Below, piece by piece: positions 28,489 to 37,015 of a stretch of DNA of 64,000 nt. This DNA comes from Bacteroidota bacterium. GTDB taxonomy: Bacteria > Bacteroidota > Bacteroidia > Bacteroidales > FEN-979. The stretch lies in the NCBI GenBank assembly GCA_026391805.1, contig JAPLDJ010000010.1, positions 124,001 through 188,000 of the forward strand, given 5' to 3'. Every line of letters starts with the position of its first letter. The first letter of the stretch is position 1. The notes beneath the pieces were generated by a model. That model was not told the origin of the DNA. It saw nothing but the letters and a program-made list of their open reading frames with translations, and searched no databases. The position numbers and the translations under genes were made by a program.

Positions 28489-28585
28489 TTTTGGACTAAA
28501 GTCCGGTAGCTGTTCGGTTTTCAATTACCCCGGCCTTAAGGCCGGGGTAACGCAGATGATTTGATTAATGGGCTTTAGCCCAAAA
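28489..28585. repeat. Three nested palindromes between sensor and receiver genes
   Basis: Three separate palindromes fill the 190-bp spacer: GGACTAAAGTCC (about 28493-28504), a perfect 26-bp palindrome at 28525-28550 (arms TTACCCCGGCCTT, no loop), and GGGCTTTAGCCC (about 28568-28579). All share the theme of C-rich/G-rich arms round a TTAA or CTTTAG centre. They could form strong mRNA hairpins that separate the sensor gene from the downstream relay genes. Confidence 0.7.
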
Positions 28586-28638
28586 CATCTTGCAATCCAT
28601 ATCATTTATTTCATTATTCATATCGCATAATTGTACCT

Positions 28639-30624
28639 TTATTCCATATTTCTCGGAATCGTAATCCTGAAGCTCGTTCCCGTCGGCTTTTTTGCCGGAT
28701 CGTCATTGGTCGTAATCGCGATCTTTCCCTTATGCATCTTGACGATCCCGTAGATCAGCGGCAATCCGAGCCCGGTTCCTTTTCCCATCTCTTTTGTTGT
28801 GAAGAACGGGGTGAAGATCTTTTCCATGTTTTCCTTTGGGATCCCCGTTCCCGTATCGGAAATAATAAAGACGATATCTTCTTTGTTCCCTTCAAGTCCG
28901 ATGTTTAAGGTGCCACCGCCGGGCATGGCTTCGATGGCATTCTTCTCCAGGTTTACCAGCACCTGCATCATCTGGTCGATATCAAGCCTGGCGATCGGAT
29001 CATCGATCCGGGGCTCGAAAACGATATTGATATTGTCGGGTTTAATAATGGAATTGAGGCTGTGCTGGGTGAACTGAACAACATCCGTTTCGGTGAGGTT
29101 GACCTGGTTCTTGCGTGCGAAGTTGAGCAGGCCGCTTACTATTTTCTTGCACCGTTCAGCCTGTTCCACGATCAGCTTCAGATCTTCCTTATTGGGATCA
29201 CCTTCGGCGGTTTCATCCATAAGTATATTTGAATACATGGTGATCACCCCAAGGGGATTGTTCAGCTCATGTGCAATGCCTGCTGACAGCTGACCCATAT
29301 GGGCCAACTTTTCCGATTGTTTCAGGGCAGCCTTGGCACTGGCCAGTTTGTCGTTGGAAATATTCAGGTTCCGTATGGAATCATGCAGTTGCTCAATGGA
29401 ATAGGGAAGGCACATCTCAGTTTCGGCCAGCCCCTTGACGATCGCGATCGCATGTTCAGTGCAGGTATCATACCCGCAGGCCCCGCAGTTCAGGTGGTCC
29501 TTGGCGGAGAATTTACCCATCGACTCGAGCGCATCCTTGATTTCGTCGCCGGTCGGCATTTCAAACCTTCTGTCATCGGGTTCAAAATGCTGAACAAAGG
29601 AGAGCCCGGAGAATTCTTCCACATCTTTCTCCCATTGGCCATAATCGAGTGTGTCGAGCTTTTCCCGCACATAGGAGCCCACGGCTGCGCTCCTGGCGTA
29701 TTTTTTCCCGCCGGGCGATGTGCCAGGACCCATGATGCAACCTTCGCAGCAGAGCAGTTCCAGGTGCTTGTTGCGGATCAGACCTTCTTCAAATTCTCTT
29801 ACGGCTTCCTTGAAATTGACACGTCCGTCAGCGATCACGGTCTTCTCTTCCGGAATGTCTTCCCTGCTGTTGGTTGTAAGGAAAAGCCCGCGTGTGATCG
29901 GGAAGATGGCGCCCTTACCCCCGACCGGGGGATCAAAATCGGATGGCCCGGCCGCTTCGGGATGAATATCCGATCGCTGAAACATCTCACGCAGTTCGAG
30001 GAAGGTCATCACTTCGTCAGTTTCGTTCGACTCAGCTTTCTTTGCAAAGCAGGGCCCGATGAAAACGATTTTCAGCTCCTCTCCATATTTCTTCCGCAAA
30101 ATGCGGGTCATGGCCACCATGGGTGAAACGATGGGTGCAAGCGAGCCGACAATGTCGGGATGATAGTGCCGGATAAAGTAGGTTACGGCAGGACAATCTG
30201 AGGAGATATCCCCGGTATAATCCTCCGACTTGATCCTCTTTTCATATTCTTTTGCAACCACATCGGCACCGAAAGCAACCTCTGTAACGTAATCAAACCC
30301 CAGTTTCCGGATCATCCCGACCAGGATCCGGTAGTTCTTTATTTCGCTGAACTCTGCAGGAAAACTCGGGGCGATGCAGGCAGCAACCTTGTGTCCTGAT
30401 TTCAGCAGCGAACAGACTTCATCCACCGAACGGAGGGAAACTTTTGCTCCCTGGCTGCAGACCTTAACGCAATTCCCGCAACCGATGCAGCGGTCGTTGA
30501 TCACTTCCGCCTGTCCGTTGATGATCTTGATGGCCTTGACAGGGCACTCACGCAGGCAGGTATAGCATACGCGGCAACGGTCCTTAAGGGTAAATACGAG
30601 TTGTGTCCTGAACGATTGACTCAT
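28639..30624 (-). CDS. hydS: Sensory [FeFe]-hydrogenase homologue fused to histidine kinase
   Basis: 661 residues, cytosolic. Order: two 4Fe-4S motifs (CRVCYTCLRECP, CIGCGNCVKVC), a [FeFe]-hydrogenase large-subunit domain with degenerate H-cluster motifs (SSDCPA near 143, GPCFAKKAE near 190, CCEGCIMGPG near 292), a small FeS domain (CGACGYDTC ... MC near 381-403), then HisKA (GIAHELNNPLGV, His near 452) and HATPase (EKNAIEAM, DTGTGIP, GTGLGLPL). All four Cys equivalents of the H-cluster ligands remain, but Asp replaces the proton-shuttling Cys. This matches the putatively sensory group C [FeFe] hydrogenases linked to kinases. It probably senses H2 or redox state and phosphorylates the receivers downstream. 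Confidence 0.88.
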   Translation of the reverse strand: MSQSFRTQLVFTLKDRCRVCYTCLRECPVKAIKIINGQAEVINDRCIGCGNCVKVCSQGAKVSLRSVDEVCSLLKSGHKVAACIAPSFPAEFSEIKNYRILVGMIRKLGFDYVTEVAFGADVVAKEYEKRIKSEDYTGDISSDCPAVTYFIRHYHPDIVGSLAPIVSPMVAMTRILRKKYGEELKIVFIGPCFAKKAESNETDEVMTFLELREMFQRSDIHPEAAGPSDFDPPVGGKGAIFPITRGLFLTTNSREDIPEEKTVIADGRVNFKEAVREFEEGLIRNKHLELLCCEGCIMGPGTSPGGKKYARSAAVGSYVREKLDTLDYGQWEKDVEEFSGLSFVQHFEPDDRRFEMPTGDEIKDALESMGKFSAKDHLNCGACGYDTCTEHAIAIVKGLAETEMCLPYSIEQLHDSIRNLNISNDKLASAKAALKQSEKLAHMGQLSAGIAHELNNPLGVITMYSNILMDETAEGDPNKEDLKLIVEQAERCKKIVSGLLNFARKNQVNLTETDVVQFTQHSLNSIIKPDNINIVFEPRIDDPIARLDIDQMMQVLVNLEKNAIEAMPGGGTLNIGLEGNKEDIVFIISDTGTGIPKENMEKIFTPFFTTKEMGKGTGLGLPLIYGIVKMHKGKIAITTNDDPAKKPTGTSFRITIPRNME

Positions 30625-30668
30625 GGGAATGTTCTCTCTCTTATTTGTATCTGATGTCGGGTATTTTA

Positions 30669-32324
30669 CTAAACTTTCCCGTTGGTTTGGATGAATTCTG
30701 TTATCGAAGGGTTTTTATGAGCGACCTTAATCATCTCTTCCTCATCGGCATCGTAAAGTGCTTTCATCCTTGATTTCAGCGCCTTCTCATCGGTGCCAAG
30801 CCGTTGACCGCCGCCGTTGATGCACCCGAACGGGCAGGCCATCACCTCGACCATCACAAGGTCGCTGCGGCCGTTTTCAATTTCTTCCACCAGGAGCCGG
30901 GCGTTGTTCAGACCGCTGACGGCGGCAAATCCATAGGTGTTTCTTCCGAATTTGATCCGCGTCTCCTTCCGGTGCTTCAATCCCCTCAGATCATTGATCT
31001 TGACAGGACTTATCTCCTGACCGGTCAACTGGAAATGCAGGGTTCTTGCAACGGCTTCGGTCTCTCCGCCTGCGATTCCCGACAGTTTCCCGGCAGAGCC
31101 TCTCACGCCGAAGCCGAATTCCGTATTTTCAGGTTCAAGCGTGGAAAAATCAATACCGTAATGACGGATCAGGCGGATCAGCTCCCGGGTTGTCAGAACG
31201 GCATCGATCAACGGATCACCGTTCTCTGAACCGGATATGGCTTCATGCTTTTTTGATGTGCAGGGCATCACGGCAACGGAGAAGATATTCTCTTTCGGAA
31301 TGTTCATTCTCTCTGCAAACTGGTTTTTTATCCAGGATCCCATGATCTTCATCGGACTCTGGCTGGTGACGAGGTGCTCCTTCAGCCCGGGTTTGAATTC
31401 TTCAATGTATTTTACCCAGGAGGGGCAGCAGCTTGTGAAGAGCGGCATCTTTTCCTTGTCACGGATCCGCTGTGCCAGCTGTTTTGAGATCTCCATGATC
31501 ATCACGTCGGCGCTGGCGGAAGTATCAAATACCTGCCGGAATCCCATTCTCCGCAAAGCTGTGCCGAGTAATACCTGCAGGTCTTTTCCCCCTTTGATGC
31601 CAATGTCTTCCGCAATCGATCCCTGGACGCCCGGCGAGATCTGGATAACGGGAAACAGCCCTCTATTATTTAGAGCGTCGATAACGGCATTGTAACTGTT
31701 TTTTTCTCTCAGCGCGGCGGTCGGGCATACCATGATGCACTGTCCGCATTTTACACAGGCCTGGGTGTTAAGTCCCTTGTTCTGGCTGGTGCCGATCATG
31801 CTCCGGCTGCCCCTGCCTATGATCTCGATGGCGCTTACGCCGATGATCTCGTTGCAGACCCGGATGCAGCGGCCGCAGAGTATGCATTTGGCCGGATCGC
31901 GCTCTATGGAAGGACAGTTCCTGTCGACACGGACGGATGCTTTCCGGGTGCGGTAGTGGCGTTCTTTTATGTTTAATTCGAAGGCCAGGTCCTGGAGCTC
32001 GCAGTTACCCGATCGTTCACAGTAAAGACAATCGTCAGGATGATTGGCAAGCAGCAGTTCGATTACGGTCCTCCGGGCTTTCACGACCCTCGGTGAATGG
32101 GTGGTGATCTTCATCCATTCCTCAACCGGGTGCGAGCAGGAGGTGACCAGTCCGGGCATGCCTTCCACCTCCACGACGCACATGCGGCAGGCGCCCGTTG
32201 GCGTAAAGCCTGCAAGATGGCAAAGGGTCGGAATCCTGATCCCGGTACGGTTAAGCACGGCAAGGATGGTTTCGCCCCTCTTTGCAGTAACGGGTTGCCC
32301 GTTTATTTCTATCGTAAAGATCAT
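30669..32324 (-). CDS. hydA: [FeFe]-hydrogenase catalytic subunit HydA (HydABC type)
   Basis: 551 residues. It reduces protons with electrons from NADH and ferredoxin in the cytosol. Order: N-terminal 2Fe-2S domain (CHLAGFTPTGACRMC), the His/Cys 4Fe-4S motif HPDDCLYCERSGNC, two 4Fe-4S clusters (CILCGRCIRVC, CVKCGQCIMVC) and the H-cluster domain with all canonical motifs: TSCCPSW near 296, MPCTSKKHE near 354, MACPFGCINGGGQ near 495. It begins 8 bp after HydB and shares its operon with the sensory kinase 44 bp downstream. Assigned to group A. Confidence 0.95.
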   Translation of the reverse strand: MIFTIEINGQPVTAKRGETILAVLNRTGIRIPTLCHLAGFTPTGACRMCVVEVEGMPGLVTSCSHPVEEWMKITTHSPRVVKARRTVIELLLANHPDDCLYCERSGNCELQDLAFELNIKERHYRTRKASVRVDRNCPSIERDPAKCILCGRCIRVCNEIIGVSAIEIIGRGSRSMIGTSQNKGLNTQACVKCGQCIMVCPTAALREKNSYNAVIDALNNRGLFPVIQISPGVQGSIAEDIGIKGGKDLQVLLGTALRRMGFRQVFDTSASADVMIMEISKQLAQRIRDKEKMPLFTSCCPSWVKYIEEFKPGLKEHLVTSQSPMKIMGSWIKNQFAERMNIPKENIFSVAVMPCTSKKHEAISGSENGDPLIDAVLTTRELIRLIRHYGIDFSTLEPENTEFGFGVRGSAGKLSGIAGGETEAVARTLHFQLTGQEISPVKINDLRGLKHRKETRIKFGRNTYGFAAVSGLNNARLLVEEIENGRSDLVMVEVMACPFGCINGGGQRLGTDEKALKSRMKALYDADEEEMIKVAHKNPSITEFIQTNGKV

Positions 32325-32332
32325 GTTCCGGG

Positions 32333-34276
32333 TTATTTTAGGATGATTGCATTGAACTTACAGACGTCGAAACAGATGCCGCAGCCGGTGCATTTGTTCT
32401 CTACGATGAAATGCGGCACCTTGGGCACGCCGATGATGGCATCTTCAGGGCATTTTTTCTGGCAGACATTGCAGCCGTTGCATGCATCGACATCGATGTA
32501 GAAGGACCGCATGTCGCTGCAGACGGAAGCAGCACACCGGCGGTCGAAGATGTGTTCCTCGAACTCTTCCCGGAACCAGCGCAGGGCGCTGAGGAGCGGG
32601 TTTGCTGAATTCTGTCCGAGTCCGCAAAGGGATGTATCGTGAAGGACCTCTGCAAGGCTTTCCAGCTGTACAACGCCTTTGAAACGTTCAAGGGTATCAT
32701 GTGTGGTTTCTTCTCTAGGCCTCCTCGTGATCCCTTCCAGGATCTCGAGCATCCTTTTGGTCCCTTCACGGCAGGGAATGCATTTCCCGCAGCTTTCTTT
32801 TTGGAGGAATTCCATGAAATACCGTGAAAGGTCTACCATGCATACCGATTCATCCATTACAAGCAAACCGCCCGAACCGATCATGGCGCCGATCTCCCTG
32901 AGCGACTCGTAGCCGATCTCCACATCAAGGTTTGATGCAGGTATGCAGACTCCGGAAGGTCCCCCGATCTGGACGGCCTTGATTTTTTTATCTCCCAGGA
33001 TTCCTCCGCCGATCGTTTGAATGATGTCGGAAAGCTTCGTTCCCATGGGAACTTCAATGCATCCCTCATTCCGGATGTTTCCCGTGATGGAGAAGATCTT
33101 GGTTCCTTTGCTGGTCCTGCTGCCGATCCCTTTGAACCAGTGAGGGCCATGTTCAAGGATGGCAGGGATGTTGGCCAGCGTCTCCACATTGTTTACGATG
33201 GTCGGCTGGTTGAGAAGGCCGGCTTCGGCAGGGTAGGGGGGCTTTGCCCAGGGCGTTCCCCGCCTGCCTTCGAGGCTGCGGATGAGTGCTGTCTCCTCGC
33301 CGCTGACAAAGGCGCCTGCGCTCTGGCGGATGGAGATGTTCAGGTTGTAGCCGCTTCCGAAAATATTGTGTCCGAGGATCTCGTATTCTTTTGCCTGTCG
33401 TATGGCCTCTTCCAGGATGGCCAGCGCCTGGGGATAATCCGAGCGGATGTAGATGTATGCATAGCTGGCCCCGATCGCATACGATGCAATGGCTATCCCT
33501 TCAAGTAACCGGTGCGGATCGCCTTCGATGATCGCACGGTCCATGAAGGCTCCAGGATCACTCTCTTCGGCATTGCATATCAGGTATTTCTGGTCTCCGG
33601 CTGTGGTCAGTGCAACTTTCCATTTCTTTCCCGTGGAATACCCTCCGCCGCCGCGCCCCCTCAGCTCGCTGAGTTCAACAAGGTCGCAAACCTTTTCCGG
33701 CGTGTAATTGAGAATGGTCTTGTAATAGGAACGGTATCCTCCGCGTGTGATGTAGTCGGCTATCGATAACGGAGAGATGTACCCGGCATTCTTCAGGACC
33801 ACCTTCTGCTGCAAGGCAAAGAACGGCAACTGGTCGATAAACGGAACATTGGCCCATGTTTCCTGGGGCGTGGATTTATATTGCCCGAGCACATGATCGG
33901 TATTGACATTCCTGTTGAAGATCGCAGCGAGAATGTCTTCTGCCTTATCACTTGTAACCTTTCTGAATGAGATCCGTGCCTTTCCGGGAAGATGGACATC
34001 CATGATGGGCTCTTCTGAGCATAGCCCGATGCATCCGCATTCGATGATCTCCGCATTCACGGAGTTGTCGGCAAGGTACTTCCGGATCGCATCCCGGGTT
34101 TCAGCCGCGCCTGCAACCAATCCGCAGGAACCGGTTCCGATATAGATAACGGCCGAGTTGACCTTGTCCCTTCGCAATATGCTGATCCGCTCCTGCTCTT
34201 CTTTCAGAAGTTCACCGGTAAGGTTCTTCAGGACCTTTTCCAAAAGAAACGATTTATCTTCTGTCGTGATGTCCAT
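32333..34276 (-). CDS. hydB: NADH-binding flavin subunit HydB (NuoF-like, four-domain)
   Basis: 647 residues, like the long HydB of bifurcating HydABC enzymes. The N-terminal thioredoxin-like 2Fe-2S domain shows GSCGLVAGA and CGCIGLC. The NuoF core has the FMN/NADH loop LRGRGGGGYSTGKKWK near 207, ICNAEESDPG, and a 4Fe-4S site ESCGKCIPCREG near 487. Two ferredoxin clusters end the protein (CNGCNVCQKKCP, CTGCGICFDVC). It oxidises or reduces NAD(H) and passes electrons to HydA. It ends 8 bp before HydA and starts directly next to a GTTCGTT tandem repeat. Confidence 0.94.
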   Translation of the reverse strand: MDITTEDKSFLLEKVLKNLTGELLKEEQERISILRRDKVNSAVIYIGTGSCGLVAGAAETRDAIRKYLADNSVNAEIIECGCIGLCSEEPIMDVHLPGKARISFRKVTSDKAEDILAAIFNRNVNTDHVLGQYKSTPQETWANVPFIDQLPFFALQQKVVLKNAGYISPLSIADYITRGGYRSYYKTILNYTPEKVCDLVELSELRGRGGGGYSTGKKWKVALTTAGDQKYLICNAEESDPGAFMDRAIIEGDPHRLLEGIAIASYAIGASYAYIYIRSDYPQALAILEEAIRQAKEYEILGHNIFGSGYNLNISIRQSAGAFVSGEETALIRSLEGRRGTPWAKPPYPAEAGLLNQPTIVNNVETLANIPAILEHGPHWFKGIGSRTSKGTKIFSITGNIRNEGCIEVPMGTKLSDIIQTIGGGILGDKKIKAVQIGGPSGVCIPASNLDVEIGYESLREIGAMIGSGGLLVMDESVCMVDLSRYFMEFLQKESCGKCIPCREGTKRMLEILEGITRRPREETTHDTLERFKGVVQLESLAEVLHDTSLCGLGQNSANPLLSALRWFREEFEEHIFDRRCAASVCSDMRSFYIDVDACNGCNVCQKKCPEDAIIGVPKVPHFIVENKCTGCGICFDVCKFNAIILK

Positions 34277-34467
34277 TATGTTCGTTGTTCGTTGTTCGTT
34301 GTTCTGTATTCGCTACAATAATGTCACCGCTACGCGGTTTACTTGGTGCAATCCCAATTCTTTTCTAGAATAATATCACCGCTACGCGGTTTGTTTGTAA
34401 TTCCAATGTTCTCACCACGTCACCACTGCACCATATCGCTTCTTCGCCTTTCGCTATTTCGCTATTT
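34277..34467. repeat. Repeat block inserted between hydC and hydB
   Basis: The spacer inside the operon is made of repeats: TGTTCGT words (34279-34306), two copies of the ACCGCTACGCGGT hairpin element (34313-34341 and 34365-34392), and a CGCTATTT run (34452-34467). The last run lies inside hydC and supplies its final codons and stop. A CACTGCACCATAT word here resembles one at 18978-18987. Confidence 0.75.
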
Positions 34468-34918
34468 CAATAACCTTCATGAGCACCTTCCCCATCTTCT
34501 CCCTGGTCATATCCCCATATGCTTTCCCGTTTACCATCATTACCGGAGCATTCGCACAGGCCCCCAGGCAATTTACGATCTCAAGGCTGAATTTGCCGTC
34601 GCGTGTCGTTTGCCCGGCTTTGACCTGGAGGATCCTCTCTGCATCCTTCAGCAGAACGGATGAACGGTATACATGACAGGTGGTTCCCCTGCAGAGCTGA
34701 ATATGATAGCGACCCTTCGTGCCGAACCTGAACTGGTCATAAAAGGTTGCAACACCATAGATCTTGTTCAGGGGGATGTTCATGTGACGGCTCACTTCCG
34801 CGATCGAACCATCCGAAAGATGACCTGTCTCGCGCTGGATCTCCTGAAGCAGGGGGATTAATGCATCCTTCTTCCCGGGTGAATATTTCCGCAGGATTTT
34901 ATCTAAGGTTTCTTCCAT
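34454..34918 (-). CDS. hydC: 2Fe-2S subunit HydC (NuoE-like)
   Basis: 154 residues. Thioredoxin-like 2Fe-2S protein with ligands in LCRGTTCHVYRS (about 86-91) and CLGACANAPVMMV (about 124-128), plus the NuoE-type N-terminal helix bundle (LIPLLQEIQRETGHLSD). It passes electrons between HydB and HydA. It is the first gene of the operon, behind a TAATTTTG -7 box at 34957-34950. The last codons (EIAK and stop) are formed by a GAAATAGC tandem repeat. Confidence 0.93.
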   Translation of the reverse strand: MEETLDKILRKYSPGKKDALIPLLQEIQRETGHLSDGSIAEVSRHMNIPLNKIYGVATFYDQFRFGTKGRYHIQLCRGTTCHVYRSSVLLKDAERILQVKAGQTTRDGKFSLEIVNCLGACANAPVMMVNGKAYGDMTREKMGKVLMKVIEIAK

Positions 34919-34949
34919 GGAGATGGAGGTATAAATCTGTTTATCACTA

Positions 34950-34957
34950 CAAAATTA
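34950..34957 (-). promoter_or_regulatory. -7 box of the hydCBA operon
   Basis: TAATTTTG on the minus strand, matching TAnnTTTG, 32 bp before the hydC start. No good -33 box is seen at the expected distance, which fits an activator- or Rex-controlled promoter. Confidence 0.5.
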
Positions 34958-34988
34958 ATATAATTATCTTTAAAATAAAGATTTTGTC

Positions 34989-35021
34989 TGTGAATTAATT
35001 AGCAATGTTAATAAATAAACA
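34989..35021. promoter_or_regulatory. Tandem Rex or CRP/FNR-type operators in a divergent promoter
   Basis: TGTGAATTAATTAGCA (34989-35004, two mismatches in the arms) and TGTTAATAAATAAACA (35006-35021, one mismatch) follow each other. Their centres are about 52 and 70 bp upstream of the likely hydC start site, the same spacing as at the Hnd operon. The second site also covers the expected -33 region of a plus-strand box TAACTTTG (35036-35043) that could serve the divergent sensor gene. A second plus-strand box TAAATTTG lies at 35077-35084. Confidence 0.55.
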
Positions 35022-35140
35022 GATGGAAAATATTTTAACTTTGTACTTTAATCTTTACAATTCATAGGAAAAAAGCTAAATTTGTCTGTGAAAGTACGAA
35101 GCGCGAAGCGTAGAGCGCTTGGCGCAAAACGAATAAAACA

Positions 35141-37006
35141 ATGATCGAACCTCTGTTCTTCATTCACCACGAAACCTGCATCCAGTGCTACGCCTGTGTC
35201 AGGATCTGTCCTGTCAAGGCCATTAAGGTGGATGCGGGAACAGAGTTTCCTTCGATCATCCCGGAGCGTTGCATCGGCTGCGGCAGCTGTTTCAGGGCCT
35301 GCGCTCCAGCAGCCATTACCTATCGCAGTTCAGTCGAAGAAACAAAAGCCCTTCTTGCATCCGGACAGCGGGTGGCTGCGATCTGCGATCCTACGATCTC
35401 CGGGGAATTCAATGATATCACCGATTACCGGAAGTTCGTGGAAATGATTCGTCAACTTGGATTTGCCTTCGTGAGCGAAGTCTCCTTCGGCGTCGATCTG
35501 GTGGCCTGGAAATACAAGGAACTGCTTGAGGATTTTCACGGAAAATATTACATCACGGCAAATTGCCCGGCCGTTGTTTCATTCATCGAAAAATATTATC
35601 CCGACCTGATCAATAACCTCGCACCGGTCGTCAGCCCGATGATCGCAACCACGCTGGCTGTCAGGAAGAATTACGGCAAGGATGTTAAGGTAGTCTTTAT
35701 CGGTCCCTGCATTGCAGCCAAGGATGAGGCGCAACGGTACAGCGGCGAAGCGGCCGTCGACTCGGTTCTGACCTTTGTCGAATTGCGGCAGCTTTTTAAC
35801 GAATTCAACATCCGTGAAAGCCAGCTTGAATTTTCGGAATTTGATCCTCCTTTCGGGAATAAAGGTTCTCTTTATCCCCTCAGCGAGGGGATCATCCAGG
35901 CAGCAGAGCTGAGCCAGGACCTGCTCAGTGGGAGGATCATCACGACGGAAGGCAGGAATAACATGCTCGACGCTGTCAAGGAATTTGATTCAAGGATCGA
36001 CATGATCCGGCACCATTTTAATATTTTTTATAACGAAGGCTGCCTGATGGGACCGGGAACATCGGCCGGCGGCGAAAAATTCCTGCGCCGGACCCTCGTT
36101 ACCGATTATGCCAATAAACGCCTCCAGGACTTTGATCCGGAAACCTGGGAAAAAAATATGAAAACCTATGGAAGCCTGGATCTTGTAAGATCATTTACGG
36201 AAGATGACCAGCGGTTGCCGCAGCCATCCGAAGATATGGTCAGGGAAATCTTACACAGCATCGGAAAAGAGGGCGAGATGGAGAATAACATCGGATGTGA
36301 ATCCTGCGGATACGCGAACTGCCGTGAATTTGCAGTTGCGATCGCCCAGGGCCTGGCCACCACCGATATGTGCCATATCTACAGTTCAAAAAACCGCCAG
36401 GAATACATCAAGTCGCTGCGTTCGGCCAATGAAAAGCTGGCCAGCACCCAGGCGGCCCTTAAGGAGTCTGAAGAAAAGGCCAAACATGAACAGGAAGCTG
36501 AAAAAGAGGCCACGGAATCAATGTCAGCTATGTTGCAGAAGCTGGTCTCAGGAGTGGTGATCGTCGACGAAAACCTGAAGATCCTTCATTCAAACAGGGC
36601 TTTTGTCAGGATCCTGGGGGATGATGCCGCCATGGTCGACGAGGTCATTCCCGGGCTTGTCGGCGCCGATCTTAAAACATTGCTTCCGGTTCATTTTTAT
36701 AAATTGTTTTCCTATGTCATCGGTTCGGATGAGGATCTTGAAAACAAGGATATTCAGTACGGCGACAATACGCTGAGCGTTTCCGTTTTCCCGATCCGTA
36801 AAAACAAGATTGCCGGAGGTATCCTGCGCGACATGTACACCCCTGAAGTGCGCAAGGAACAGATCATCCGGCGGCTGACGGAAGCCATCGACGAGAATTT
36901 CGGGATGGTTCAGAAAATCGCATACCTGCTCGGCGAAGGCTCTGCAAAAACAGAAAAGATCCTGAAAACGGTGATCGAATCGCATCAGTCTCCTCCGAAT
37001 AAATAA
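35141..37006 (+). CDS. Sensory [FeFe]-hydrogenase homologue with PAS domain
   Basis: 621 residues, cytosolic. Two N-terminal 4Fe-4S motifs (CIQCYACVRICP, CIGCGSCFRAC), a [FeFe]-hydrogenase large-subunit domain, a small FeS domain (CESCGYANC ... MC, about 384-412), a coiled-coil linker and a PAS-like domain (about 465-565). Its H-cluster motifs are degenerate: TANCPA near 141 (Asn for the proton-shuttling Cys), GPCIAAKDE near 188, and FYNEGCLMGPG near 300, where Tyr stands for the first Cys of the usual CxxGC. It belongs with the phosphatase-linked sensory hydrogenases: the SpoIIE gene follows 9 bp later. The hairpin AAGCGC/GCGCTT lies 20 bp before the start. Confidence 0.85.
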   Translation: MIEPLFFIHHETCIQCYACVRICPVKAIKVDAGTEFPSIIPERCIGCGSCFRACAPAAITYRSSVEETKALLASGQRVAAICDPTISGEFNDITDYRKFVEMIRQLGFAFVSEVSFGVDLVAWKYKELLEDFHGKYYITANCPAVVSFIEKYYPDLINNLAPVVSPMIATTLAVRKNYGKDVKVVFIGPCIAAKDEAQRYSGEAAVDSVLTFVELRQLFNEFNIRESQLEFSEFDPPFGNKGSLYPLSEGIIQAAELSQDLLSGRIITTEGRNNMLDAVKEFDSRIDMIRHHFNIFYNEGCLMGPGTSAGGEKFLRRTLVTDYANKRLQDFDPETWEKNMKTYGSLDLVRSFTEDDQRLPQPSEDMVREILHSIGKEGEMENNIGCESCGYANCREFAVAIAQGLATTDMCHIYSSKNRQEYIKSLRSANEKLASTQAALKESEEKAKHEQEAEKEATESMSAMLQKLVSGVVIVDENLKILHSNRAFVRILGDDAAMVDEVIPGLVGADLKTLLPVHFYKLFSYVIGSDEDLENKDIQYGDNTLSVSVFPIRKNKIAGGILRDMYTPEVRKEQIIRRLTEAIDENFGMVQKIAYLLGEGSAKTEKILKTVIESHQSPPNK

Positions 37007-37015
37007 CAATCCTCC

